Made by a program: the position numbers and the translations under genes
Assembly (NCBI RefSeq): GCF_014217805.1
Contig: NZ_CP055156.1
Location: forward strand, 2,548,585 to 2,612,584
DNA: 64,000 nucleotides
Direction of reading: 5' to 3'
Origin: Adhaeribacter swui
GTDB lineage: Bacteria > Bacteroidota > Bacteroidia > Cytophagales > Hymenobacteraceae
Shown: positions 1 through 7,554 of the stretch, in pieces
How the letters are laid out: each line of letters begins with the position of its first letter
Position numbering within the stretch: the stretch's first letter is position 1
The notes under the pieces: generated by a model
What the model was told of the DNA's origin: nothing
Databases searched by the model: none
The model's input: only the letters and a program-made list of their open reading frames with translations

Positions 1-1075
1 AACCATCATCGTCGGCGCCGTTGTATACTTTGCCATCCTGCACGCCTACGTGGTCGTAGTGCGCGGTTACCACTACAATTTCGTCTTTTTTATCGGTGCC
101 TTCTACCAGACCCAGTACGTTCTCGGTGGGCAGCGGCTCGCGCTTGCGGGCTAGTTTTACCTGGATGGTTTTAATCGGTTTAAATGGCGAAGCAATGGCC
201 TGGCTGGCTTTACTTACCTGACCATGGTAGGCCATTAAATTACGGGCCGTGGCGTTTAATAAGCGGCCACCCATTTCGGGGCCGATAAAAATACCGGGTA
301 CTTCGGGCGCTTCGGCTTGTTCTTTCGGAAACTTGACGGAGGCGTGTCCGGCTACGGCTTTAATGCGGGCTACGTATTGGTTAAATTCGTCCTGCGAGGT
401 ACGGCTACTGATTAAAACTACGGCTACCGCGCCTTTTTGCGCCGCTACGGTGCTTTTCTTTTTCCAATCTGTAGACCAGGCCGAAGGTTTGCTGGTTTGC
501 GTAATAATGGATTTACCCTGGCGGTTGGTAGGCTCGCCCACGAACATGAGGGCTACTTTGCCGGTTACATCTACATTGTTATAATCGGTATAGGCCGAGT
601 CTTCGATGCCGTAACCCACAAACACGGTTTCCAGGTTTTGCTCGGTGGCAAAAGTCGGGTCGCCCTGCACGTAAAAATCGTCCAGAAAAGTATAGCGTTT
701 CCCGTCGATGGTTACGTACCCTTCGTCCCAGGACGTTTTTTCGAGGTTAAAAGTTTGGTAATACGGGTTATCGCCGTCTTTTACCGGCCCAATTAAGCCA
801 TCTTCTTTAAATTGTTTCGAGATGTATTCGGCGGCCATTTTCTGGCCTTTTTCCCCGGTATCGCGGCCTTCGTATTCGTCGGAAGCAATAATGTTTAAGT
901 GTTTCGATAAGTCGGCCGCCGTAATGGTAGCGGCATAAGTAGGAGCAGCAGCCCGCAGTTTGGTTACGTCGGTAATGGCTTTCTCTTCGGTTGCGCTGCT
1001 GGTTGCCTTTGGCTTGGAACAACTTGCGGTAAATAAAGCTGCGGCTAAAGCAAGGGCATAAAAGTGTTTATTCAT
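1..1075 (-). CDS. M28 family metallopeptidase lipoprotein with PA domain (3' end outside window)
   Basis: Partial gene; the start is the ATG at 1073-1075 and the C-terminus lies beyond base 1. About 358 residues are visible. The N-terminus has a signal peptide ending in a lipobox (LFTASC, Cys19), so it is probably anchored in the envelope. A PA-type insert lies at about residues 110-230 (GYGIEDSAYTDYNNVDVTGK region). The visible end contains TAHYDHVG, whose His-Tyr-Asp-His is a zinc-ligand region of M28 peptidases, followed by NGADDDG, which is cut by the edge inside the GADDDGSG motif. The remaining zinc and catalytic residues cannot be checked. Such proteins are secreted aminopeptidases in this phylum. 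It is the last visible gene of a minus-strand group with ispF and pncB, but the gaps are wide and an operon is unlikely. Confidence 0.88.
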   Translation of the reverse strand, partial: MNKHFYALALAAALFTASCSKPKATSSATEEKAITDVTKLRAAAPTYAATITAADLSKHLNIIASDEYEGRDTGEKGQKMAAEYISKQFKEDGLIGPVKDGDNPYYQTFNLEKTSWDEGYVTIDGKRYTFLDDFYVQGDPTFATEQNLETVFVGYGIEDSAYTDYNNVDVTGKVALMFVGEPTNRQGKSIITQTSKPSAWSTDWKKKSTVAAQKGAVAVVLISSRTSQDEFNQYVARIKAVAGHASVKFPKEQAEAPEVPGIFIGPEMGGRLLNATARNLMAYHGQVSKASQAIASPFKPIKTIQVKLARKREPLPTENVLGLVEGTDKKDEIVVVTAHYDHVGVQDGKVYNGADDDG

Positions 1076-1236
1076 TGGGTTACTTTCTGGTGGACAATAA
1101 TAATGGGTACTCTAGAAATAAATTTTAACGGTGAGAAATAGAAAAATTTGAAAAATGGTACTCGGTTTAAAATGATTACTACCTGATTTACAGATTAGTT
1201 ATTTGCTTAAACGAAATAAGTAAGCTTTAGATTATA

Positions 1237-1716
1237 CTACGGTTTATAAATTAAAACGGTGGCATAAGCGGCCACTCCTTCTTTTTTACCCACAAAGCCC
1301 AGTTTTTCGGTGGTAGTGGCTTTAATCGAAATATCTTCTTCGGGCAGTTGCATTACTTCGGCCAGGCAAGTTTTCATGGCCGGAATATGCGGGTTTACTT
1401 TGGGTTCCTGCAAGCAAACGGTCGAGTCGATGTTGCTCACTTCGTAGCCGGCATTCCGGATTAATTTTAATACTTCGCGCAGTAAAATTTTGCTATCGAT
1501 GCCTTTGTACTGCGGGTCGGTGTCGGCAAAATGGTAGCCAATGTCGCGCATATTGGCGGCGCCCAGTAAGGCATCGCAGATTACGTGAATGAGTACATCG
1601 GCATCGGAGTGGCCCAACGCGCCATGCGTATGCGGGATTTTAATGCCTCCGAGCCAGAAATCGAGTCCTTCGCGTAACTGGTGCACATCGTAGCCGAAGC
1701 CGGTTCGTATTTTCAT
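1237..1716 (-). CDS. ispF: 2-C-methyl-D-erythritol 2,4-cyclodiphosphate synthase
   Basis: Cyclises CDP-methylerythritol 2-phosphate in the cytosolic MEP isoprenoid pathway, releasing CMP. The 159-residue length is normal for the family. Zinc ligands Asp10, His12 and His44 are in place (GYDVH and VLIH), with HSDAD at 36-40 and the late signature ATTTEKLGFVGKKEG that binds the CMP side. The ATG start gives the typical MKIRTGFGYDVH opening. On the minus strand a TAnnTTTG-like -7 element (TATTTTTG, 1743-1750) lies 27 bases upstream, without an obvious -33 partner. The product feeds isoprenoid synthesis, as does uppS at 33.8 kb, but the two genes are not adjacent. Identity is secure. Confidence 0.97.
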   Translation of the reverse strand: MKIRTGFGYDVHQLREGLDFWLGGIKIPHTHGALGHSDADVLIHVICDALLGAANMRDIGYHFADTDPQYKGIDSKILLREVLKLIRNAGYEVSNIDSTVCLQEPKVNPHIPAMKTCLAEVMQLPEEDISIKATTTEKLGFVGKKEGVAAYATVLIYKP

Positions 1717-1824
1717 GAAAATTTTAAAAATTTATTGAAAAGCAAAAATACGGATTGTTCCGGGGATGTATGGTAATATTTTACTAAATCTTGGTATAGT
1801 ATAGGAATATGTAATGTCAGGTTG

Positions 1825-2036
1825 TTCTTTGGAGCCGGTTCCCGTCTTCATGCTGCGGTGCTATCTTGTTTGAGCAGGCTGAGTTTGCCTCGTGGCCGGC
1901 GGGCCTCGTTTAGCCAGTTCGGACGGTTTAGCGAACCTTGGCTCGTTGCACTGCGCCATGCCTCCTGCGTCGGCACCGGAACGCTAAAAGGTCCTCATGG
2001 CTAAACTGGTGTCAGTCGTACTTAGCTACAGCTTTT
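1825..2036 (+). repeat. Repeat A copy 1 (solo arm, class II centre)
   Basis: A single, unpaired copy of the multi-hairpin repeat between ispF and pncB. In order it has a head hairpin (GGAGCCGG/CCGTCTTC, about 1831-1849), a GC-rich stretch (GCCTCGTGGCCGGCGGGCC), and a nested stem in which GTTTAGCCA pairs with TGGCTAAAC and GGAC-TTTAGCG pairs with CGCTAAA-GTCC. The tail ends CTTAGCTACAGCTTTT. Its centre matches copy 7 closely and differs from copies 2, 6 and 8. A 60-codon open frame (1822-2004) runs through it, but it follows nucleotide-level repeat conservation, so I do not call it a gene. Confidence 0.85.
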
Positions 2037-2112
2037 CTTTTAAAAGGAGTAAAATTTTAAAAATTTAAAAAATTGCCTGATACCACCAACTAACGTAAGT
2101 ATGAAACCACCT

Positions 2113-2174
2113 GGCGCAAGTGTTAAGCAAAGCGTCACTTGTGCCCAAAGACATCAGTCAGTCTCCCGACTGAC
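2113..2174. repeat. Hairpin repeat C, tandem pair of stems
   Basis: Two adjacent hairpins: GGCGCAAGTG (2113-2122) with CACTTGTGCC (2136-2145), and GTCAGTC (2157-2163) with GACTGAC (2168-2174). The same layout, with different stem sequences, recurs at 21732-21800. Conserved parts are the TGGCGC lead-in and the AGTC-tcc-GACT core of the second stem. The rest of 2037-2264 holds an A/T-rich palindromic spacer at about 2050-2073 and a low-complexity ACTACTTACT run before the pncB end. Confidence 0.65.
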
Positions 2175-2264
2175 GTTTTACAAATTACCAGTTAATACCT
2201 AACACCTACTACTTACTACTTACTACCTCTTGCTACCTAAAAGTAAGGCTGAACTGTACAAAAG

Positions 2265-3734
2265 TTATGCTTTTTCGCCTTGGCGTAATTTTAAAATGAT
2301 TTCTAATTTTTGATTGAATAAGTTGCTTTCCAGGCCGACCGGGTACACGTGCGGATTTAAGAAACGGCGAATGGTTTCGTGCAATTGCTGAACCTGATGG
2401 CGGGCATATTGCTGTATGCTGCGGAGATCGGGGTTTTGGTAAACCTGCTTGCCTTGTTTAAAAATAGGTACCAGTAAATCCTGAAAAATAGTATTATTCG
2501 CTAAAGTTTTGCGCCGGGTAACATCGTTCGGGTCGATGAGGGTACTGGAAGGTTCTGTTTCTTCGGAATAGATCATGTCGGCTAAAAAGCCTTGTTCGTT
2601 GTAAAACCGGCGTACCTGCTGAATGCCTGGCGTGGATATTTTAGCGAGTTGTTCCGATAGTTTTAATTTGTACTCCCATTGGCCGGTTGTTAAATTGCGC
2701 AGAGCCGCTAACTTGTAAACGCCACCCAGCGCCGGCTGGTCGTAGGCAGTAACCAGTTTGGTGCCAATGCCCCAGGTATCAATGCGGGCACCTTGCAGTT
2801 TTAAACTCTGGATCAGATATTCATCGAGGTCGTTGCTGGCCACAATCGAAACATTGCTTAAACCTGCTTCATCAAAAAGCCGGCGGCCTTCTTTACTTAA
2901 ATAAGCCAAGTCGCCGGAATCGAGCCGGATACCAACCAACTCATGGCCTTGTTCGCGCAATTTTTTTGCTACTTTTACCGCTTTTTTAATGCCGGCAATG
3001 GTATTGTACGTATCCACCAAAAATACCGAATCATCCGGAAAAACGTCGGCATAAGCAGCAAAGGCATCTTGTTCTTCATCAAAACTCATGACCCAACTGT
3101 GCGCGTGTGTTCCTTTTACCGGAATGTTAAAAATTTGACCGGCCAATAAGTTAGAGGTAGCTCCCACGCCTCCAATAAATGCTGCCCGGCTGGCCGACAA
3201 AGAACCATCTGGCCCTTGTGCCCGGCGCATGCCAAATTCCATTACGGGGTCGCCCTGCGCAGCTTCTACAATACGGGTAGCTTTGGTGGCTACCAAAGTC
3301 TGGAAATTTATAATATTCAGCAAAGGCGTTTCTACGAGTTGGCATTGCAAGATAGGTCCGGAAATGCGCAGCAAAGGTTCGTTTGGGAAAACCACGGTAC
3401 CTTCCGGAATGGCAGCCACGTCGCAGGTAAAGCGCATTTGTTCGAGATACGCTAAAAAACCGGCTTCGAACAAGGGCTGGTTTTTACTGCCGCGTAAACT
3501 GCCCAGGTAAGCCGTATCTTCTGGGGTAAATTGTAAATGCTGCAAAAAATCAATGGCATCGGCTAACCCCGCCGCCACCGTATAACCGCCATTAAACGGG
3601 TTCTTCCGGAAATACAGATGAAACACGGCTTCTTGTTCGGCCAGTTTTTTTTTCCAGTAGCCCTGCGCCATGGTGAGTTGATACAAATCGGTGAGAAGGG
3701 CTAAAGATGGACGAAAACGGTCGGAGATATGCAT
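2265..3734 (-). CDS. pncB: Nicotinate phosphoribosyltransferase
   Basis: Converts nicotinate and PRPP to nicotinate mononucleotide (Preiss-Handler NAD salvage) in the cytosol. It has 489 residues, the usual length for the longer clade. The N-terminal LLTDLYQLTMAQGYW is the nicotinate phosphoribosyltransferase signature; the central EFGMRRAQGPDG loop and GTHAHSWVMSF carry PRPP and catalytic contacts; IRLDSGDLAYLS and GIGTKLVTAYDQPALGGVYKL follow. The ATG start at 3732-3734 precedes the conserved HISDRFRPSLALLTDLYQ. A promoter-like pair lies just upstream (3773-3802). NAD kinase is also in this window (30.7 kb), so the same cofactor is served by two distant genes. Identity is secure. Confidence 0.96.
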   Translation of the reverse strand: MHISDRFRPSLALLTDLYQLTMAQGYWKKKLAEQEAVFHLYFRKNPFNGGYTVAAGLADAIDFLQHLQFTPEDTAYLGSLRGSKNQPLFEAGFLAYLEQMRFTCDVAAIPEGTVVFPNEPLLRISGPILQCQLVETPLLNIINFQTLVATKATRIVEAAQGDPVMEFGMRRAQGPDGSLSASRAAFIGGVGATSNLLAGQIFNIPVKGTHAHSWVMSFDEEQDAFAAYADVFPDDSVFLVDTYNTIAGIKKAVKVAKKLREQGHELVGIRLDSGDLAYLSKEGRRLFDEAGLSNVSIVASNDLDEYLIQSLKLQGARIDTWGIGTKLVTAYDQPALGGVYKLAALRNLTTGQWEYKLKLSEQLAKISTPGIQQVRRFYNEQGFLADMIYSEETEPSSTLIDPNDVTRRKTLANNTIFQDLLVPIFKQGKQVYQNPDLRSIQQYARHQVQQLHETIRRFLNPHVYPVGLESNLFNQKLEIILKLRQGEKA

Positions 3735-3772
3735 AAGATCGTTTGATTTTTTGTTGCAGGTTCGTACGGGGG

Positions 3773-3802
3773 TAAAGGTAGTTTGGTTAATGAATTCGTA
3801 AA
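3773..3802 (-). promoter_or_regulatory. Probable Bacteroidota-type promoter of pncB
   Basis: On the minus strand TTTA (3799-3802), 18 bases, then TACCTTTA (3773-3780). Compare the family consensus TTTG-N19-TAnnTTTG. The -7 element is 38 bases before the start codon. Sequence match only. Confidence 0.4.
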
Positions 3803-3998
3803 GTAGAGGGATTTCTTGTTTTTATTTTTAATCTATGGCGCGGATTTACCTCTGTTATTTATAAATTAAATTCGTTAGTATAACAGCGGTTATTGTTTGT
3901 ATTGCAAGTTAATTCTCGTTCGCATAGCTGCGGCTATTGCTTTAATTGCTTTGTGAAGTTGTTTCATTGCTGAGGTATTTATTCTTTTTGTCTATAAA

Positions 3999-4050
3999 TA
4001 CCCTTCCGCCTACGGCACCTTCCCTAAAAACAGGGAAGGAGATGCGGGTA
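3999..4050. repeat. Hairpin repeat B, free-standing copy
   Basis: Outer TACCC/GGGTA encloses a strong stem CCTTCCCT-aaaaac-AGGGAAGG (about 4018-4039) followed by AGATGCGGGTA. A second copy in the opposite orientation lies inside repeat A copy 3 (11256-11296), where the stem reads CCTCCCCT/AGGGGAGG: one pair changed from T-A to C-G with the loop AAAAAC unchanged. Confidence 0.7.
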
Positions 4051-4189
4051 TTCTGGAATACATGAAATATCCTAACGCTAAAAATTCGCTGAACAACGGA
4101 ACAGTTTAGCGTTAATGCTTGCACCAGGAACGGCTACTTGTTGCATTGCTGGCAAGTAAAATTTTAAAAATTTAAAATTCGATACCCTC

Positions 4190-4338
4190 GCTGGCGCGAG
4201 CGTCTCGCTCGTGTCTAAAATGTGGTAGGCCTCTGGCCGGGCGAACCGATAAGCAGTAGTTAAAATTCAATCAGCTACAAAACCCCAACCGGCTAGAGGC
4301 CGGACGATAAGCATCACGAGCGTGGACGCTCGCGATAG
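4190..4338. repeat. About 150-bp imperfect palindrome with nested stems
   Basis: The left arm CGCGAGCGTC..GCTCGTG (4195-4213) is repeated inverted as CACGAGCG..GACGCTCGCG (4316-4334). Inside, GGCCTCTGGCCGG (from about 4228) faces CCGGCTAGAGGCC (from about 4289). The left outer arm is itself a hairpin of repeat C type (TGGCGC-GAGCG-tct-CGCTC-GTG). Extrusion as one long cruciform or as several hairpins are both possible. Confidence 0.75.
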
Positions 4339-4364
4339 TATGTGATGGATTAAGAACATAAAAG

Positions 4365-4483
4365 TCCCCCTTTGGAGGGGGTAGGGGGAGGATTTATGCT
4401 CTCAAACATATTCTGACAAATTCTACCTGATAAATACTCTTTGGTAAATGTAAAAAAAGCTCCCCGCCTTGGCTAAGGAGGGG
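4365..4483. repeat. Two G/C-tract hairpins
   Basis: TCCCCC-tttgga-GGGGGT followed by AGGGGGAGG (4365-4391), and CTCCCCGCCTT-ggct-AAGGAGGGG (4460-4483) followed by TTGGGGGTGG. Both resemble small intergenic repeats seen between Bacteroidota genes. No T-tract on either strand makes them convincing terminators. Confidence 0.55.
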
Positions 4484-4662
4484 TTGGGGGTGGTTGATTC
4501 TTATACTAATCTACGCAATTAACTAATTAAAAATGAGAGCCTACGAGCAGGCGGGTTTGTTCTTAGATTTTTAAATTTTTGACGGGTAAATAGCGCTGGT
4601 TTTTTTAATTTAAGGCAGTGGTTTTTAATTGCTATCCTGCTTATGAATTTTTGACCAGTGTC

Positions 4663-5313
4663 ATGAAAACTAGAAAAATTATATACTGCTTCAGCCTGTT
4701 AATCTGGCTGTTTTACTGGGGTAAACCTGATGTATTTGCCCAAAATCCCAACGCCAATAAAAAAGATAAACAAACGTTTACCAGTTTATTCGATGGGCAC
4801 AGTTTACGGGGCTGGCACCAAATACCGGGCGGTAATTGGCAAGTGGTAAATGGCGCCATTGTGGGTACCAGCACCAAAGACGAAAAACGGCACGGTTTAC
4901 TCGTGAGCGACAAGGTTTACAAAGATTTCACGGTTAAGTTAAAATTTAGACCCATAACCGGTAACAGCGGCTTTTACTTTCGTTGCGAAGAAACTAATGA
5001 CGAGGTAGGGGTACATGGCTTTCAGGCCGAAATTGATCCGGAGAAAGATGCCGGGGGCTTGTACGAAACCGGCGGGCGCGAGTGGGTGGTGCAACCCAAA
5101 CCCGAAGACGTGAAACGCTGGCTCAAGCCTGGTTTATGGAACGATATGACCATTATTGCCCGCGGCGGCAACGTGGTAGTATTTATTAATGGCTATAAAA
5201 CTGCCGCGGTCAGTAATGATCCGGGGCGTACAGAGGGCCACCTGGCCTTGCAACTGCACGGCGGCCAGGATATGGACGTGCTGTTCAAGGATATCCAGAT
5301 TGCGGAAGAATAA
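4663..5313 (+). CDS. Secreted DUF1080 (3-keto-disaccharide hydrolase-like) protein
   Basis: A 216-residue protein with an N-terminal signal peptide (MKTRKIIYCFSLLIWLFYWG..VFAQ) and one DUF1080 domain, a concanavalin-like beta sandwich. Recognisable blocks are FTSLFDGHSLRGWHQIPGG, GNSGFYFRCEE, HGFQAEIDPEK, GGLYETGGREWV, WNDMTIIARGGNVVVFINGY and GHLALQLHGGQDMDVLFKDI. Some DUF1080 members hydrolyse 3-keto-glycosides; others have no known activity. I prefer the ATG at 4663 to the in-frame GTG at 4618 because it begins directly with the signal peptide. It converges with the next gene with only 24 bases between stops. The substrate is unknown; the Gfo/Idh oxidoreductase and sugar isomerase nearby fit 3-keto sugar metabolism but are not linked to it. 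Confidence 0.85.
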   Translation: MKTRKIIYCFSLLIWLFYWGKPDVFAQNPNANKKDKQTFTSLFDGHSLRGWHQIPGGNWQVVNGAIVGTSTKDEKRHGLLVSDKVYKDFTVKLKFRPITGNSGFYFRCEETNDEVGVHGFQAEIDPEKDAGGLYETGGREWVVQPKPEDVKRWLKPGLWNDMTIIARGGNVVVFINGYKTAAVSNDPGRTEGHLALQLHGGQDMDVLFKDIQIAEE

Positions 5314-5337
5314 GATTTTTAAAAAAAAAATTATTTT

Positions 5338-6405
5338 CTAAGCGTAAAAACCAGGTTCGGGTTTCCAGTTTAGGGTGGCGGTAGGACTGGGCAATTCAAA
5401 AGCCTGAGCCAGTAACTCGTAACTGCGCAGCCGATCGGCAAAATCGTGGGTTATGGTTACAACAATCAGCTCGTCTACGTTATAGGCCGCGGCCATATCG
5501 GTTAGTTTGGCTTTTACCTGCTCCGGCGTACCCACTACCATGCGCTGGCGGTTATATTGAATGCGGGCCAGTTCGGCTTCGGAGTATTGCTGGGCGGCGG
5601 CATCTTCGTAAGGCGGCACCCCGGCCCGGATTCCTTTTTCTATTCGTAACAGCATTAAGTCCATCACGGCTTGCAACTCCTGGGCTTTTTGGTCGGTGTC
5701 GGCGCATAACACAAAAACACTGGCATTGGCTTCGGGCGTCGGCATATTCTCCTGGGGCTGAAAATGCTTGCGGTACGCCTTTACCGTTTGTGGGCCTCCG
5801 ATGGGGTTAATAAAATGCGCAAACGAAAACCCAAAACCAAAATGAGCCGCAAAACTACCGCTTTGCCCACTCGAACTTAGTAACCAAACCGCCGGTACGG
5901 TTTCGGCATTAGGCGTAGCCCGGATATGCACTAAATCGGTGCCCGCTTCAAATGTATCGTTCAGGTAATGGTTCAGGTCAGTGAGTTGCTGGATGAAATC
6001 CTGTTCGTTAAACGTATTGTAAGGGTTTAAAGCATTTGCGGTAAGCCGGTCGCTGCCGGGTGCCCGGCCAATCCCTAAATCTATTCGGCCCGGAAAAAGG
6101 CTTTCGAGCAAGCGGAAATTTTCGGCTACTTTTAAAGCGCTGTAGTGCGGCAACATCACGCCCCCGGAACCCACCCGAATGTACTGGGTTTTACCGGCTA
6201 AATGGGCCACCAGCACTTCCGGCGACGAACCGGCCAAACCGCGGGTGTTGTGGTGCTCCGCTACCCAGAAACGATGAAAGCCTAACTTATCGGCAGTTTT
6301 GGCGAGTTGTACTGTTTCCAGCAGCGCCTGGCGGGCAGTGCCGCCTTTCCTTACCGGCGACTGGTCGAGCACACTCAAGCGAATTTTTGTCTCTTTCATG
6401 GTCAT
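5338..6405 (-). CDS. Luciferase-like (LLM class) flavin-dependent oxidoreductase
   Basis: A bacterial-luciferase-like TIM-barrel protein of about 355 residues that uses reduced FMN. The opening LSVLDQSPVRKGGTARQAL, then FHRFWVAEHHNTRGLAGSSPEVL, IRVGSGGVMLPHYSALKVAE and FPGRIDLGIGRAPGSD, are the hallmarks of the MsnO8/YhbW-like subgroup of single-component monooxygenases. The C-terminal part GTPEQVKAKLTDMAAAYNVDELIVV is typical too. Three possible starts are clustered: TTG 6408, ATG 6405 and ATG 6399; I use 6405. No partner reductase or substrate clue lies nearby; it converges with the DUF1080 gene and diverges from an acidic orphan. The family call is secure; the substrate is unknown. Confidence 0.92.
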   Translation of the reverse strand: MTMKETKIRLSVLDQSPVRKGGTARQALLETVQLAKTADKLGFHRFWVAEHHNTRGLAGSSPEVLVAHLAGKTQYIRVGSGGVMLPHYSALKVAENFRLLESLFPGRIDLGIGRAPGSDRLTANALNPYNTFNEQDFIQQLTDLNHYLNDTFEAGTDLVHIRATPNAETVPAVWLLSSSGQSGSFAAHFGFGFSFAHFINPIGGPQTVKAYRKHFQPQENMPTPEANASVFVLCADTDQKAQELQAVMDLMLLRIEKGIRAGVPPYEDAAAQQYSEAELARIQYNRQRMVVGTPEQVKAKLTDMAAAYNVDELIVVTITHDFADRLRSYELLAQAFELPSPTATLNWKPEPGFYA

Positions 6406-6714
6406 CAAACTTATTTAACGGACTAATGTTTTAGCCCCAATCAGATAAAGTAAAATGTTTTTAAGTAAGCTGCTGAATCCGAGAATATTATAGTCCTAAC
6501 GCCGAAAAGCCACTGGATTGCATACAGCGTAACTATTTTAAAATTTATTTTACCGCTTCTTTCTGTAAACCGCTAGTGGCTGCCAACTCTTTTTTTAATA
6601 AATCCGGTTTTATACGGAGCTAAATAAGTATATTCTTAAAAAAACAGTAAGCTATTTACTTCACCCTGATGTAATTATATGCGTAGAAGAAGTTAGAACT
6701 ACAGTAAATGCAGC
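6406..6714. other. 309-bp divergent intergenic region
   Basis: AT-rich spacer between the monooxygenase (minus) and the acidic orphan (plus). I see no clear promoter pair, repeat or RNA gene in it. Confidence 0.5.
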
Positions 6715-7134
6715 ATGGAAAGATTTAACAGTTTATCCGGTTGGGCCGGACAGAAAGATATACCGGGCATGGTAAGACAAAAGATAAATCCCGGCCGTTT
6801 GCCCACCGAGTATGATATTACTTTTAAAAACATGATGGCCGAAGTATTTGGCTGTTCGGGTTCGGTAATGGATGTAGCCGGCGAAGACAACCCGGAAGCC
6901 GATGATTCTAGCTGGCAAAACAACGAAGACCCCGAAGCCGCCGAACACAGCGAAGAAAATACCCAGACCGATTCGCCTACCGGCGATTCTGCCACCGACG
7001 ACCAGTTAGCCACCAACGGAGAAATCGGGGGGAACTTAGCCGCCGGCGCGGGTATTGCCGGAGGAACCGGCAGCAGCGAAATCGGCGGCACCACTACGGG
7101 CAGCAACACCGGCGTGGCCGGTATTCCGGGTTAA
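6715..7134 (+). CDS. Unrecognised acidic, low-complexity protein
   Basis: 139 residues, no family recognised. Residues 1-50 look ordered (MERFNSLSGWAGQKDIPGMV, then RQKINPGRLPTEYDITFKNM). Residues 52-100 are strongly acidic with many Asp, Glu, Ser and Thr. The last 40 are Gly/Ala/Thr-rich (GGNLAAGAGIAGGTGSSEIGG), probably disordered. There is no signal peptide or membrane segment. A 136-codon frame lies on the opposite strand over the same bases, but the plus frame has a better start, its own downstream terminator (7175-7201) and an amino-acid pattern unlike a shadow frame. It could be a regulatory or stress protein; I do not assign a function. Confidence 0.6.
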   Translation: MERFNSLSGWAGQKDIPGMVRQKINPGRLPTEYDITFKNMMAEVFGCSGSVMDVAGEDNPEADDSSWQNNEDPEAAEHSEENTQTDSPTGDSATDDQLATNGEIGGNLAAGAGIAGGTGSSEIGGTTTGSNTGVAGIPG

Positions 7135-7174
7135 AGCAGCTGTAAAATTTAAAAAATAAAAAAATGTCATAAGA

Positions 7175-7201
7175 AAGGCTGCCTTAAGGGTAGCCTTTTT
7201 T
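7175..7201 (+). terminator. Rho-independent terminator of the acidic orphan
   Basis: AAGGCTGCC pairs with GGTAGCCTT (one G-T pair) around a short TTAAG loop and is followed by a T run. Confidence 0.8.
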
Positions 7202-7554
7202 ATTGTTAGGTTTGTTTTTATATCAGCTTTGATTAATAACCTGCTATATCGTAGCTAAGTCGATTAGGAAGCGCTTACAGCGTTAGTTTTTTAACCTTTT
7301 TACGTCTCCAAAGAATAACATTAGTATTGTTTTGTATCTATACTAATACAAGTACATCAAATACTAATACAACTTTATCAAAAATAGCTGCGGAAATGCA
7401 CCAAAATAAATTTGTTCCTGATATTTGCACGTTAAGTTTTTAAAGCCCCAATATTTTCTTAAGAAATCTGATTAAATTACAAGCCCATTAGATGAACCCG
7501 GATTAACTTAAATCAGCTTTAAATCAGGGGAATATTTGTTAATTTATTTCTTAC
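7202..7554. other. 353-bp leader region of the sugar dehydrogenase gene
   Basis: Contains the direct repeats described next and a TAAATTTG element at about 7408-7415 that resembles a Bacteroidota -7 box without a clear -33. No gene or RNA seen. Confidence 0.5.
7340..7372. promoter_or_regulatory. Direct repeat ATACTAATACAA, possible operator
   Basis: Two exact copies of ATACTAATACAA start at 7340 and 7361, 21 bases apart (two helical turns), with an inverted half-match TTAGTATTG just upstream (7321-7329). The spacing suits a dimeric transcription factor. They lie about 180 bases before the sugar dehydrogenase start. No regulator is identified. Confidence 0.35.

Larger units (their letters stand above)
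3735..4662. other. 928-bp divergent intergenic region rich in palindromes
   Basis: No gene recognised between pncB (minus) and the DUF1080 gene (plus). A 61-codon minus-strand frame at 3942-4124 crosses a hairpin repeat and has no plausible protein features. The region holds hairpin repeat B at 3999-4050, a large palindrome at 4190-4338, and two G/C-tract hairpins at 4365-4391 and 4460-4483. Two A/T palindromic spacers lie near 4157-4178 and 4567-4580. The sequence near 3835 (ATGGCGCGGATTTACCTCTG) looks like a degenerate member of hairpin repeat C. Confidence 0.7.

Noticed and set aside
1822-2004. 60-codon frame with protein-like sequence in repeat A copy 1, also seen in copy 7 (56562-56777) and others (11157-11339, 61199-61420, 61666-61863)
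   Set aside because: Similarity between the frames follows the nucleotide repeat; strand and frame change between copies, the class I copies do not keep it, and the changes fit base-pairing rather than codons.
2113-2174. CRISPR array from the repeated hairpins
   Set aside because: Only a few stems, no equal-length spacers, no cas genes.
3942-4124. 61-codon minus-strand frame in the pncB upstream region
   Set aside because: It passes through the hairpin repeat B palindrome and has low-complexity residues.
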